In this document: one piece after another, positions 1 through 10,700 of the stretch
How the letters are laid out: each line of letters opens with the position of its first letter
Position numbering within the stretch: position 1 is the stretch's first letter
Source: an uncultured Clostridia bacterium
Lineage (GTDB): Bacteria; Bacillota; Clostridia; Christensenellales; CAG-138
Length of the DNA: 64,000 bases
Reading direction: 5' to 3'
Assembly (NCBI GenBank): GCA_947168855.1
Contig: CAMVNO010000006.1
Location: 1-64,000 of the forward strand
Translations under genes and position numbers: made by a program
The notes under the pieces: model-generated
The model's input: only the letters and a program-made list of their open reading frames with translations
Told to the model about the DNA's origin: nothing
The model's database searches: none

Positions 1-900
1 CGATGTCCTCGACGTCCTTGGTCTGCGTCTCGAACGCTTCGTTTTCGAACGTCGCCGTGTAGGTCGTCGTGCCTGCGCCTTCGCAGGTCGCCGGCGTCTT
101 GACTTCGCTCGTCGTGTTGACCGTCTCGGTCTCGACATGGCTTTCGTCGTTCTTGCAGACGCGGGTCGCCGTCACAGTGCTGTTGTCAGCTGCCCACTCG
201 TAGGTCGGTTCGTCCCAATCGTGTCCGAGTGCGGCGATGTCCTCGACGTCCTTGGTCTGCGTCTCGAACGCTTCGTTTTCGAACGTCGCCGTGTAGGTCG
301 TTTCGCCCGATTCTTCGCAGGTCGCAGGCTTCGTTACTTCACCGATGCCCGGAGCCAGTTCGGTCTCCTTATGCGTTGCATCGTTCTTGCAGACGCGCTC
401 TGCGGTGCAGTTGTTGTTCTCGTCCCACGTATAGGTCGGGGTATCCCAGTCGTGTCCGATCGGCTCGACGTCGACCGTCTTGGTCTGGGTCTCGAACGCT
501 TCGTTTTCGAACGTTGCGGTGTAGGTGCCTACGCCCGCGTCTTCGCAGGTCGGATCGGTCGTGACCGCATACGTCGCGGTGACGGTTTCGGTCTCGACGT
601 GAGTTGCATCGTTTGCGCACACACGCGTTGCCGTTACGGTGCTGTTGTCCGCTGCCCACTCGTAGGTCGGTTCGTCCCAATCATGTCCGGTTGCCGGGAT
701 TGTCTCCATCTTCGTCTGTACCTCGAACATGGGGTTCTCGAACGCTGCGCTCGTCCAGGTCTTGGAGCCCGCTTCCGTGCAGGTCGCGTCAACCGTCGTA
801 AGCGTCGTGCTGACCGTTTCGGTCTCAATTTCGTCACATTCGGTGCAGGAACGGGTCGCCGTTACCGTGCTGTTGTCTTCCGCCCATACATAGGTCGGTT
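1..900 (-). repeat. Tandem 76-78-residue repeats in the S8 protease C-terminus
   Basis: The conserved core encoding FENEAFETQTK recurs at about 29, 263, 491 and 722, giving periods of 234, 228 and 231 bases, all in frame. Units 1 and 2 are almost identical at DNA level over about 60 bases. A fifth, more divergent copy lies near 1231, separated by the carbohydrate-binding-like module. Each unit carries a His-x-Trp/Asp-x-x-x-PTYxW motif, a Cys in a V/TCxN motif and a second Cys, suggesting a small Cys-containing surface domain. The array runs off the window. Confidence 0.85.
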
Positions 901-3900
901 CGGACCAGATATGGACGTGCTGTGTCGCAATGTACAGATAGCCGTAATGCCATCCGTCGCCGCCCTGGCCGTCCGGGCGGAAGAAGACCGTTACGTCGCC
1001 CGCCTGGTTCGCGCCGACAACGTAGTTGGTGCCCTGATCCGGATACCAGGTAATGATCGTCGTGCCTTCCGCCTTGACCGCCTTGAACTCGTCGCCTGCC
1101 GCGAGGGTGATCTGCAGCAGGTACTCGGACGCGTTGTCGGAATTCACTTCGAACTTCTTGGTCGTATCGACCGCCCATTCGGTGACGGAACCGACCAGAT
1201 AGTAGCCGAGGTCGACTTCTTTGACCTGTTCTTCGAACGCTTCGTTTTCAAACGTCGCGGTGTAGACTGCCTTATCGGCCGTCTCGGTGCGGACCGCTGT
1301 GACCGTCTCGGTCAAGGTGTGCTCGCTGTTGCGCTCGCAGACCGCCGTCGCGGTGCAGGTCCAGCCGTTTTCATCCTGCGTCCATTCATAGGTCGGCGTG
1401 CCCCAGATGTGGTCAAGCGCCGGGAACGGGATCTCTTCCTGCTCGTCAAGGTCGAGGACTTCGCCGCGTTCGAGCGTGTCGACCTCGATCGTGGATTCGC
1501 CTTCGCCGCAGCTCTGTGCCGTAAAGGTCAGCGTTGCGATCGGCGTGTTTGCCGCAAGCGGCGTCTCGCCCTTCATTGCATACGCAACGGTGACGATGCC
1601 CTTCTCCTCATCGACGTGGATGGCAACGTAGAGGTTATCTGCCGTGCCCTTCTCGTTTGCGGAAAGGGTCAGCGTTTCCGGATCGTACACGACCGCGAAC
1701 AGACCGTTTTCGGAAGCAACGCTCTCGGAGAACGGAATCACGCCTTCGGTTGCAACGCCGATGACCGTGTTCAAGATGTGCATACGGCTTGCGCCAATGA
1801 TCGCTTCTACGCCGTCTTCGGGCTCTTCCGGTTCAACGACCGGCTCTTCCGGCTCTTCAACCGGCTCTTCCGGCTCTTCAACCGGTTCTTCGACCGGCTC
1901 TTCCGGCTCTTCAACCGGTTCTTCAACCGGCTCTTCCGGCTCTTCAACCGGTTCTTCCGGTTCTTCGTTCGGCATCTCGGGCAGCTCGATCGGTTCATTG
2001 ACCGCTTCGACCACACCCTTGCTGCTGCTCTTCGCCGCTTCCGCTGCGAAGCGCGCCATGATGTCGGGCGTCATGAGCTGTTCACGGCTCATCAGGACCC
2101 GGAGCGAAGACGGATCGAAGGTCTCGCCGCCCATGAGCTCGTCGCCGGGTTCAACGGACGCCGGTGCGACAGAGCCGTTCGTGTACAGACCGGCTACCGG
2201 CCAAACCTTCTCGCCGAAGTTGCCTGCACGGTAGAACTTTCTGTTCGAGCTGTCGTTCGCATTCGCGAGGATGTACAGTTCGGCATAATCGCCGTCCTGA
2301 TGCGTCCAGTAGAGATGCGTGCCGTCATAGTAGATGGAGTTGTACTGGAGCCCCGCGGTGATGCCGGTGTCGTACACAAACGTCGGTGCGCTGAAGCTGA
2401 CGCCCGTGCTGTTGCTATACGTCATGTTGGTCTGCCAGATCTTACCGGTCTCATCGAGGAAATAGTATCCTGTTGTGCCGGCTGTCCAAGTCGACGAGGA
2501 ACGGTTTCTGACGCAAACCGCGACCGCATATGCATCGCCGACGTCCGTCTCGGCAAGTTCAAGCAAGCCAAACGGGAGACCGCTATAGGTTCCGCCGGCA
2601 TTTTCATTATATGTAGGTGTTAAGTTGCCGAAAATGAGGTAACCTGCGAAAGCATATACGTAGTAGTCACTGCCGAAATAGGCAGAAACAGGCGCCATAC
2701 CAAATGCCACAACATAGTTATTGCCGAGTTCTTCCATTGCATACGAGGAAGAACGGTCTACCGAATACATCAAAGACGTACTGAGGTCATTCGTAATTGC
2801 ATACAGTGACGATGTGGTCGGCATAAACGCGCTCGTGACGTAGACGCCCGTGCCCGTATTGTGGCGCTTGGTCCACGTCGGCAGGTTGTTCGCATTGAAG
2901 TAGGAGAAGAAGACGTTGCCGTTCTCGTCCCAGACCGCCGCGCTCAGTTCCTTATTGATTGCAACAACAGTGACATGGCACTCGCCGAACTTGGTCGTGT
3001 CTGCATTCGACGTCGCCTTGATCGTCGTGGTACCTGCCGCAACCGCGGTGACCACGCCGACGTCGCTGACCGTCGCGATGCTCGGATTGTCCGAAGACCA
3101 GGTGACCGAGCGATCCGTCGCCGTCAGCGGCGCGACCTTTGCGGTCAGGGAAGCGGTGTCGCCCTTATAGAGTTCGAGCGTCGCCGGGCTGACCGTAACG
3201 GACATGACGCTGTACGGATCGACCTCGTAGCTGATCGTGGTCTTGACGTACATATAGACGCTGTTGGTCGCGGTGTTCAGGCTGAAGTTATTGTTGTAGT
3301 ACCGCAGATAACGGCTGTTGTTGGACAGACGGTTGTTCGTGCCGTTCCACGTCCAGTCTCTGCGGCTGGTTTCCTTGGTGATGGTCAGCGCGTTACTGTT
3401 GCTGCGGCGCAGATACCAACCGTTGTTGTTGAAGGTAAACGTGCCGTTCGTGCTGCCGGTGCCCGCCGTCCAGACGCTGGTCGCTGCAACGTCCGCGCTC
3501 TCCACGTACGGCTGACCGTTCGTATCGGTCGTGCCCGCCTGAACCGCGGTCGCAACTGCGCCGGAGGTCGCAGTCGTCTGCGAGCTGTTCAGCGTGTAGT
3601 ACAGCGCATAGCCCGCGCCCGCCGAATTGCGGTTCATGATCAGGTAGTCATCGCCCGCGGTGACGGTGTTCGTCAGAACGTAGACCGTCTTTTCAACGTG
3701 GGTGTTGTTGTTGACCTTGACTGCATACGCTGCTTCATTGCCCGCATAGTCGGCAATAAACACCGCAACGTAACCCTGTGCGTTCGCGATCGCGTCGGTC
3801 GCGTCAATCGAAACCTCGGCGGTCGGTGTGCCCGGCGCGACCTGCTTATAGATCACGCTGCCGTCCAGAGACAGAATGCCGACGTATGCAAGGTTCTGAT

Positions 3901-6900
3901 CGTCGCTCGCATAGACCGTAAGCGTGCTGCCGTTGAGCGTCGGATTGCTGGTGAAGGTCGGCGCGGTGTCGTCGACCGTAAAGTCGAAGCCCACGAACGC
4001 GCCCTTGCCGAGCTTGTTGCTTTCGAGAATCTCATCGAATCTCGCCTTGGTCAGTTCGCCTGCGTCTGCAGCGGTCATGTCGCCGCTGACCTTCATCACA
4101 TTGTACTCGGGGATTGCATAGAAGCCGACGCGCACGCGGTCGCCTTCGCTGATGCCGCTGTACTCGTTCAGCGCCTTGTTGACGTTGTAGGTCTTGGTCA
4201 TGGTGTTCTGCCACGTCCCGCCGTTTACATAGTACCAGAGACCTTCGACGGACTGACCCGTGACAGTCGAGTAAACGATGTTGCTCACGTTGCCGTCTCC
4301 GTCGAGCTTGGTGACTGCATAGCCCGTGCCGCCCGCGTTGCGGATCATGTTATAGGCGATGTCGTTGATCTTCGCATCGCTGCGGATCGCAAGACGCGCT
4401 TCGGGGAAGCCGTTCTCCTCGACCATGTACGGGTTGCCGGAGAACTTCGCCAGCGTGCCGTTGGTGGTGATGCGCATGTAGTTCGTGCCCGCCGCCGCGT
4501 TGCCGGAGTAGTTCAGCTGGTCGTTGCCGTACAGGTTCTCGGTGTAGGAGTTGGTATCGAACATCGACGGATCCGTGAAGCTGCCGAAGTAGCCGAGGAT
4601 CGGGATCGTGTGTTCGTGTTCATAGCTGACGCCTTCCTGGTCTGCCGTGACGCAATCCACATAGGTGTAGCCTTCGAGCCATGCGCCGCCCTCTTTCTCG
4701 AGCGCAGCCTTCTGCTCTGCGGTCAGATTGATGTGGACCGTGACCTGCGCCTTGTCGTTCGGACCGACAAAGTAGCCTTCCTGCGCTGCGCCGCCTTCCC
4801 AGTCGAGCAGCAGCTTCGCGTCGCGGGAGGTGATCATTCCGTCGCCGTCCATATCCGCAACGGTGAAGTCATAGCTTTCATCGTCCTCTTCGAGGTTGCC
4901 GCTGACGAGCTCGAGGATCGCCTGTGCGTCCTTATCGTCGGTGACGCCGTCCTTATTGACGTCGTGCTCCTCAGCAGGCGCCTGACCGTTCCACTCATAG
5001 CTGTCGCCGCCCAGGGGCAGGATCGCCGTCTTGCGGGACAGGGTGTCGCCGTTGACCGCCTGCGTGAACAGGATGGTGCCGAGCTCATACTCGAGCGTCT
5101 TGTCGGTGAGGTTATAGACGGTGAACTTGTAGGTGTACTCGCCCGCCTTCTCGGGATCGTCGCCCAGCTCGACCTTGACCTTGCCGTCCGCAGCCGCGTT
5201 GGTTTCGGAGGTGAGGTAGGCTTCGTCCATCATGATGACGGACTTCGCTTCGATCGCCTTACTGACCTCAACGAGACCTGCGCCCTGCTGCAGGATCGAC
5301 AGGAACGCGCCCTGATTGATCATCGGCGTTGCCGTCGACATCAGCAAGCTCTGCGCGATTGCGCGGAGGCTGTAGCCGCTCATCAGGTCGGCGTTGTCGG
5401 GTGCATTCTCCCTGAGGTACTGCATCAGCACCGCCGAAAGACCGGTGATGTGCGGCGCCGCCATGGAGGTACCGGACATCAGACCGTACTGGTTGGACGC
5501 GGTCGTGGAGCTGCCGTCGATGCCATATACGGAATAGATGTCGCCGCCCGGCGCGGTGATGTCCGGCTTCATCAGAAGGGAGCCCGGAACGCCCCAGGAG
5601 CTGAAATCGGTGATCTCTGCGTCTTCACGCGGCGTAACCGTACTGACCTCGGTCGTGGTGACCTGCACACTGCCGGTGTAGTAGGTGACGCCGTTTGCCG
5701 TGTTGGCGGTCTTGCCTTCCTTAATTGCATTTGCGTCCTTCAGGGTGATCGTAACATACGGGAACCTACCTGTGAAATCGGTCAGATCCATGTGGATCAC
5801 GCCCTCGGTGTTGTTCGCAACGATCAAGCCCTTCGGATTGTAGCTCTTGACGTTTTCGCCCTTCTCAACGAAGGAGAGCTCGCCGCGGTTCATGATGACG
5901 ATCTTGCCGGAAAGGCCGACCGCGCTGTTGACCGCCGCATAATCCTCTGACGTGCCCTTCGCGTCGATGTAGACGTAGTCCCAGGTGCCTGCAACCGTCG
6001 TCATCGCCGGGTTGGTGTACGCCGTGCCTTCGCTGCTCTCAAGATCTTCGGTGTAGAAGACCTGCTGGCTGCCGTTGAACATCAGCGGCGTGCCGGTGGT
6101 CAGCGTGTTCTGCGCCGCCGCGACGCCCATGCTATGGACGTAGGAGCCCGGAGAACCACCGGTATGGAAGCTCGCGTCCTCCGCATACAGCTTATGAGAC
6201 GTGAACTGATCGGCTGCATACGCATTGCCCGCCGAAATGGACAGGACCATGTGGAGGTTTTCATTATTGACGAGACCGTTCAGGATATCCTGATAGGAAG
6301 AACTATAGGTATAGCCGGGCGCTCCGGAACCGAGCGACAGGTTGCATGCGTCCGCTTCGAGCACGACCGCGTCTTCGATTGCCGCGAAGTAGTCGGAATC
6401 GTATGCGCCGCCGCCTGCGCCGAAGACCTTCATGATAAGGAGCTGCGCGTCAGGCGCCATACCGACCGCACCGACGTAATCCACAGCTTCTTCCCAGTTC
6501 GAACCGTTCTTGATGAAGCGGTTCGCCGCCGCGATACCGGCAACGTGCGAGCCGTGGTTGCTGCCCGCGTCGTTGTGCGTCATCGTGGTATTTCTGTCGA
6601 CATAGTTGTACGCGAACGGGATCTTATCGCCGTTGTTCAGCTTGATCGCGCCGGATGCGTTCAGACCGGAGGACGGAATGCTGCTCATCAGATCGACCGT
6701 CTTGCCCTCCGCACGGACCAATTCGATCGCGTGGTTGAAGCCAGCGTCTGCAAAGGACTGATGCGTCGCATCGATACCGGTATCGATGATCGCGACTCTG
6801 CTGCCTGCGCCGGTGTAGCCGAGCGTGTTCCACGCATACTGCGCGCCGACCATGTTTGCACTGGTGTTCGCAGTGTTCGGCTCTGCGTCGACGGGCTTGG

Positions 6901-7432
6901 GCGCTTCATACTGCGTTTCCAGCTCGACGGACTTGACGCCTTCCATGCCGCGGATCAGCGCAACGTCCTTGTACGGGATCTCAACGGAGATCGCGTTTGC
7001 AAGGAGCGTCAGGTTCCATTTGACGGTCAGTTCATGACCGACAACCTGCTCGATCTTCGCCTGCAGGGTATCCTGCTGCTTTCTGAGCTTTTCACGGTAC
7101 GATTTCGCACCGCTGCTCTGGACCTCGTAGCCCTTATCGATCGTGGACTTGCCGTCCAGGAAGATGGAGACGCGGACGATCTTGTTGAGGTCGGTGATCT
7201 CGAGCTCTGCGGGATCGAAACCGTCGCCCTCTTCTTCGTCTTCCTCGCCCAGCTTGTGGACGTGCAGTTTCGCGGGATCCATTTCCTCCACTTCGAGCTC
7301 GATGGGAGTTTCGGGTTCCGCCTGGTCAGTCGTGCCGTCGGCGATTGCCCGCGAAATACCGGTCGTGATCGGCATCGTGAGCAGCATCAAAGCCGCCACC
7401 AGCACGGAAAGAAGTCTTCTCATTTTAGACAT
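1..7432 (-). CDS. Giant secreted subtilisin-like (S8) protease, C-terminus beyond the left window edge
   Basis: Secreted serine protease, over 2470 residues and still open at the window edge, so the ORF track (complete ORFs only) misses it. A lipid-like signal peptide (MRRLLSVLVAALMLL) is followed by an inhibitor-like prodomain. The S8 triad is readable: Asp217 (IIDTGID), His293 (NHGSHVAG) and Ser656 (GTSMAAPH), with a PA-type insert between His and Ser, as in lactocepin/Vpr-type proteases. Further on come a dockerin-like EF-hand pair (about 824-875), a Big_2 Ig-like domain (about 1410-1490), a Glu/Pro-rich linker (about 1820-1870), a cohesin-like domain (about 1880-1985), a carbohydrate-binding-like module and 76-78-residue tandem repeats. 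The start at 7432 is chosen because MSKMRRLL then aligns with MTNRNRLL of the next gene; 7423 is possible. It has its own promoter. The protease family is certain; the substrate is unknown. Confidence 0.93.
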   Translation of the reverse strand, partial: MSKMRRLLSVLVAALMLLTMPITTGISRAIADGTTDQAEPETPIELEVEEMDPAKLHVHKLGEEDEEEGDGFDPAELEITDLNKIVRVSIFLDGKSTIDKGYEVQSSGAKSYREKLRKQQDTLQAKIEQVVGHELTVKWNLTLLANAISVEIPYKDVALIRGMEGVKSVELETQYEAPKPVDAEPNTANTSANMVGAQYAWNTLGYTGAGSRVAIIDTGIDATHQSFADAGFNHAIELVRAEGKTVDLMSSIPSSGLNASGAIKLNNGDKIPFAYNYVDRNTTMTHNDAGSNHGSHVAGIAAANRFIKNGSNWEEAVDYVGAVGMAPDAQLLIMKVFGAGGGAYDSDYFAAIEDAVVLEADACNLSLGSGAPGYTYSSSYQDILNGLVNNENLHMVLSISAGNAYAADQFTSHKLYAEDASFHTGGSPGSYVHSMGVAAAQNTLTTGTPLMFNGSQQVFYTEDLESSEGTAYTNPAMTTVAGTWDYVYIDAKGTSEDYAAVNSAVGLSGKIVIMNRGELSFVEKGENVKSYNPKGLIVANNTEGVIHMDLTDFTGRFPYVTITLKDANAIKEGKTANTANGVTYYTGSVQVTTTEVSTVTPREDAEITDFSSWGVPGSLLMKPDITAPGGDIYSVYGIDGSSTTASNQYGLMSGTSMAAPHITGLSAVLMQYLRENAPDNADLMSGYSLRAIAQSLLMSTATPMINQGAFLSILQQGAGLVEVSKAIEAKSVIMMDEAYLTSETNAAADGKVKVELGDDPEKAGEYTYKFTVYNLTDKTLEYELGTILFTQAVNGDTLSRKTAILPLGGDSYEWNGQAPAEEHDVNKDGVTDDKDAQAILELVSGNLEEDDESYDFTVADMDGDGMITSRDAKLLLDWEGGAAQEGYFVGPNDKAQVTVHINLTAEQKAALEKEGGAWLEGYTYVDCVTADQEGVSYEHEHTIPILGYFGSFTDPSMFDTNSYTENLYGNDQLNYSGNAAAGTNYMRITTNGTLAKFSGNPYMVEENGFPEARLAIRSDAKINDIAYNMIRNAGGTGYAVTKLDGDGNVSNIVYSTVTGQSVEGLWYYVNGGTWQNTMTKTYNVNKALNEYSGISEGDRVRVGFYAIPEYNVMKVSGDMTAADAGELTKARFDEILESNKLGKGAFVGFDFTVDDTAPTFTSNPTLNGSTLTVYASDDQNLAYVGILSLDGSVIYKQVAPGTPTAEVSIDATDAIANAQGYVAVFIADYAGNEAAYAVKVNNNTHVEKTVYVLTNTVTAGDDYLIMNRNSAGAGYALYYTLNSSQTTATSGAVATAVQAGTTDTNGQPYVESADVAATSVWTAGTGSTNGTFTFNNNGWYLRRSNSNALTITKETSRRDWTWNGTNNRLSNNSRYLRYYNNNFSLNTATNSVYMYVKTTISYEVDPYSVMSVTVSPATLELYKGDTASLTAKVAPLTATDRSVTWSSDNPSIATVSDVGVVTAVAAGTTTIKATSNADTTKFGECHVTVVAINKELSAAVWDENGNVFFSYFNANNLPTWTKRHNTGTGVYVTSAFMPTTSSLYAITNDLSTSLMYSVDRSSSYAMEELGNNYVVAFGMAPVSAYFGSDYYVYAFAGYLIFGNLTPTYNENAGGTYSGLPFGLLELAETDVGDAYAVAVCVRNRSSSTWTAGTTGYYFLDETGKIWQTNMTYSNSTGVSFSAPTFVYDTGITAGLQYNSIYYDGTHLYWTHQDGDYAELYILANANDSSNRKFYRAGNFGEKVWPVAGLYTNGSVAPASVEPGDELMGGETFDPSSLRVLMSREQLMTPDIMARFAAEAAKSSSKGVVEAVNEPIELPEMPNEEPEEPVEEPEEPVEEPVEEPEEPVEEPVEEPEEPVEEPEEPVVEPEEPEDGVEAIIGASRMHILNTVIGVATEGVIPFSESVASENGLFAVVYDPETLTLSANEKGTADNLYVAIHVDEEKGIVTVAYAMKGETPLAANTPIATLTFTAQSCGEGESTIEVDTLERGEVLDLDEQEEIPFPALDHIWGTPTYEWTQDENGWTCTATAVCERNSEHTLTETVTAVRTETADKAVYTATFENEAFEEQVKEVDLGYYLVGSVTEWAVDTTKKFEVNSDNASEYLLQITLAAGDEFKAVKAEGTTIITWYPDQGTNYVVGANQAGDVTVFFRPDGQGGDGWHYGYLYIATQHVHIWSEPTYVWAEDNSTVTATRSCTECDEIETETVSTTLTTVDATCTEAGSKTWTSAAFENPMFEVQTKMETIPATGHDWDEPTYEWAADNSTVTATRVCANDATHVETETVTATYAVTTDPTCEDAGVGTYTATFENEAFETQTKTVDVEPIGHDWDTPTYTWDENNNCTAERVCKNDATHKETELAPGIGEVTKPATCEESGETTYTATFENEAFETQTKDVEDIAALGHDWDEPTYEWAADNSTVTATRVCKNDESHVETETVNTTSEVKTPATCEGAGTTTYTATFENEAFETQTKDVEDI
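1819..1968 (-). repeat. Glu-Glu-Pro(-Val) linker repeat
   Basis: A degenerate 12-15 base repeat encodes alternating EEP and EEPV units, about 50 residues, joining the protease half to the cohesin-like half of the protein. It is probably an extended, acidic, surface-exposed spacer. The plus-strand ORF of Ser/Gly repeats at 1644-2234 is only its shadow. Confidence 0.85.
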
Positions 7433-7518
7433 CCTTCGTTTGCTTCCCCTTTCTTTATTTTGACCTTTTCATGTGCGCACCGACGCGATTGCCGCAGGGG
7501 CTCTCATTCGATTCGCAC

Positions 7519-7567
7519 ATTATATATTGCCAACAGTAATTGTAACCTATTGTTGAACATTTTGCAA
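7519..7567 (-). promoter_or_regulatory. Promoter(s) of the S8 protease gene
   Basis: On the minus strand TTGCAA (7562-7567) and TACAAT (7539-7544) are 17 bp apart. A second -10-like TATAAT lies at 7519-7524 with a poorer -35 (TTACAA, 15 bp). Just upstream is a perfect 6-3-6 inverted repeat (TGTCGT/ACGACA, 7599-7613). The leader then holds GAAAGGGGAA about 12 bases before the chosen start, matching the leader of the neighbouring lipase-like gene. Confidence 0.6.
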
Positions 7568-7659
7568 GAAAAAAATAAAGGAATTATGAATTTTTATCTG
7601 TCGTCTTACGACATTTACGGGCAATATCGTTCATTACATACATTGTGTGCATAATTATG

Positions 7660-7694
7660 AAAAACCGATGCGGTCCCGTTTGGGACCGCATCGG
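7660..7694 (-). terminator. Intrinsic terminator of the lipase-like gene
   Basis: A 13-bp perfect stem (CCGATGCGGTCCC with its complement, 4-base loop) is followed on the minus strand by a T-run. It lies 28 bases after the stop codon of the gene ending at 7723 and separates it from the S8 protease promoter. Confidence 0.93.
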
Positions 7695-7722
7695 AGTCGA
7701 TTAGGTGTCGTTTTCCTTCGGA

Positions 7723-10700
7723 TCAGTGGCTGCTGTTGCCGTTGGTCTTGTTGATGTCCGACGAATTACCATTCACGATGTTTGCGAACTTCGAGTAGCG
7801 GTAAATCGCAATCGCCATGTTAACCGCTTTCTCGTTGTTCCCGCTACGCGCCAGCAGGGTCTGCACATAGGACAGACCGGACAGGTTGCTCAGCGTGATC
7901 GTGCCGCTGTCTGTAACGATCGTGAACGTGTGCGGCGTGCTCAGCTTATGCGCCGGAATATTCGCAAGCTCGACCATGCGCTTTATGCTGCCGATCTCTT
8001 TCACTTCGGCAGAATTGTCATCGATCATTGCCGTGTATTCGGCTGTCGCTGCATTTCTCGGCGCAAACGTCACGCGGATCGTCGTATCACTGTCCAAAAG
8101 CAGTGCGTAGCCCAGGCTCTTAAGGTTGGGAGTGGAACCCTCTTCGGCTTGCGCCGTGGCCGCAAAGGCCGCAACCGCAGTCGTCGCATCCGTAAGGTCA
8201 TCGTCGGTGTAGGTCGTGTAGACCTTCTCCATCGCCGCATGATCATCCGGCACATTCCATTCGTCGCCTCTGGCTTCATCCAGATATGCCTGCACATAGT
8301 GACCGAGGTCCGCCGTCGCCTTGATCAGGTTCACGACATCATCGGAGTACAGCTCCGGATGCGCTTCATAATTGGCGTCGAACGCATCGAAGTAGTCCAT
8401 GACGCTGTATTCCTTGACAAGCGTCTGCGCTACGCCGTCCACCGTGTAGTTCAGCGTCGCGGTGATGGTATCCGCCATCTGGATCGTGCCCACATAGTAC
8501 GTGAAGCCGTAGTAGCCGTTGGTGTTCGTCGGCAGATCGGAGGAGAACGCAACCGAGCTGTCCTCGCCGTCCATGCCCTCAATCGTGAAGTCGACGCCTT
8601 CGTACACATAGCCTTCGATCTCAGGCAGACGGACGTAGAACCGTACGCCGATCTTTCCGGACAGCAGCAACGACTGCGTCATGAACGCCGGTCCTTCGCT
8701 GAAATAGACCTTGATCACAATGTCATAGTCGGGCATCGTGAAGGTCTTGTCCGTGTCGTTCCAATTGAGCGCGCCGAGCTCAATCTGCTCGAGATCGTTC
8801 TCGCCTGCGCCAGTGCGCTTGTAGATCTCGGTGTACCGGTACACATACCCCTCGTCCGGCTTCGCCGTGAGCGTGACCATCGCCGTGACGTCGGGTGCGA
8901 TCGGATCGATGCTCGCCGTACCGCCGCCGATCGCAATCACCTCCGCGGTGTGCAGGCGGGAAATATAGAAGTAACCGCCGGTGAAGAAGTCATTCCACCA
9001 GTTGCCCGCCGGACGGAAGTAGACGTTCACGTTGCCGGAATGCGGATAGTCGACGGTGTAGTTTCCGCCGTAGTCCGGATACCAGTTGAGCTTGTTCGTG
9101 CCCTCTGCCCGGACCACCTTGATCTCGGCGCCGACCGCGAGGTCTGCGACGTTCAGCAGGTACTCGCCCTCCGCCGCGGCGTTCGCCGTGAAGCGATAGG
9201 TCTCGTCGACCTCCCAGTCCGTCATGGAGCCGATCAGGTAGTAGCCGATCTCGACCGTCCTGGTGTCGGTATAGGTCTCGCCCTCGAACTCGACCGTCGC
9301 GGTGTAGACCGCCAGATCGCCGTTTTCGGTGCGGACGATGTCCGTCGTACTGCGGGTCTCGACGTGCGTGCCGTCGTTTGCGCAGGTGAAGGTCGCGGTC
9401 GCTTCTGTGAGACCGTCCCACGTCCACGCGGGCGTGCCGTAGTTATGTCCGGTCGCCGGGATCAGCGCGTTCTTGATCTCGTCGTCGTACCACGCGGAGT
9501 TGACCTGGCTGCAGCGGCAGATCACGTGCGCGACGCCCGGCTCGGTGCAGGTCGGCGCCTGCTTGATCTCGACGATCTCATAGCTGTGCGTGTGCTGCGG
9601 ACGGTGGCTCGCGTTCGTGTAAAGCGAATTGTTCGTGTTGAATGTCGTATCCGGTTCGGACAGCAGCGCCGTCTGAATCAGGTAGTAGTTCTCCATGTAG
9701 TGCGGGTCGATGATCTTGGTCGCGTAGCTCGTGATCAAGTTCATCTTGCCGAAGTCGAACCGGTCTGCAAGGTCATAGGACGTCAGGAAGCTCAAACCCG
9801 CGGAAACACCGAGGTTACCCATCGTGATCGCCAGAAGCTGCATTGCGTAGGCGGGCGTCTGGCAGCAGGAATACTTATTGATCCACCCATTGCCGTCCCG
9901 AATGCAGTAACTGTATTTCTTGGTATGCTCGTTATAATCGTTCCAGTTGCTGTCCGTAAAATAAGATTTTCTGGAACCGTCTCTGTATTCGCCGACAGTC
10001 TCGCCATTATGCGTATGATAGCTTCCTACGGTATCGCTGCTCTTGCAGTGGTAGACGTACACGTCCCACCAGCCTTCCACAACGTTGCTGCTGTTCTTTG
10101 TCATGGAGGTAAACTTGCCGACCAGCGTGGCGAGATCGTTGGAATACGAATACGACTTCGTGTTCAGAATGCTGCTGCGCTGCGAGGAAGACGCGTTGTG
10201 CGCGGCAATGGTCGCCGATCTGCCGTAACGGGTGAAGCCCCATTCGGGCATCGGCAGCATCGGAACGAAGTCGTCGCCGTTGACGAGGTTGAAGATGCAG
10301 TCGTACTTCGCCGCCGACGCCTCGGTGTTCGCCGTGGTGTTCGGAGAAGCGTAGGTATATGCGTAAACCTTGTGTCCCTCGTCGATGCAGGACGCGCTGA
10401 CGATGTTTGCGATCGCCGCGCCGCGGGAGTGACCGGAAAGCCAGAAGATCGGCGTCGCTTCGGAATCCACGAACTTGGTCATATACGCCGCAAGCGCGGT
10501 GTAGATGCGCGACGCGCACATGTCGAAGCCGCGGTGATTCGACTTGCGGTTCCAGCTGCCATTCATCTGACGCGGGTTCTTTCCATCGACGCAATCGTAA
10601 TCGTCCAGGAAGCGGTGCAGATCGCCGACGTCGAAGTTAGAGCACCATTCCTTTTCGGTGCTGTTTGTGCCGCGCACGAAGACCGTGATGATCTCATACT

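Noticed and set aside
137-5950. Long plus-strand ORFs (828 and 1029 aa) rich in Arg/Val
   Set aside because: They lie exactly antisense to the S8 protease frame, have no recognisable domain or good RBS, and arise from GC-biased codon use of the real gene.
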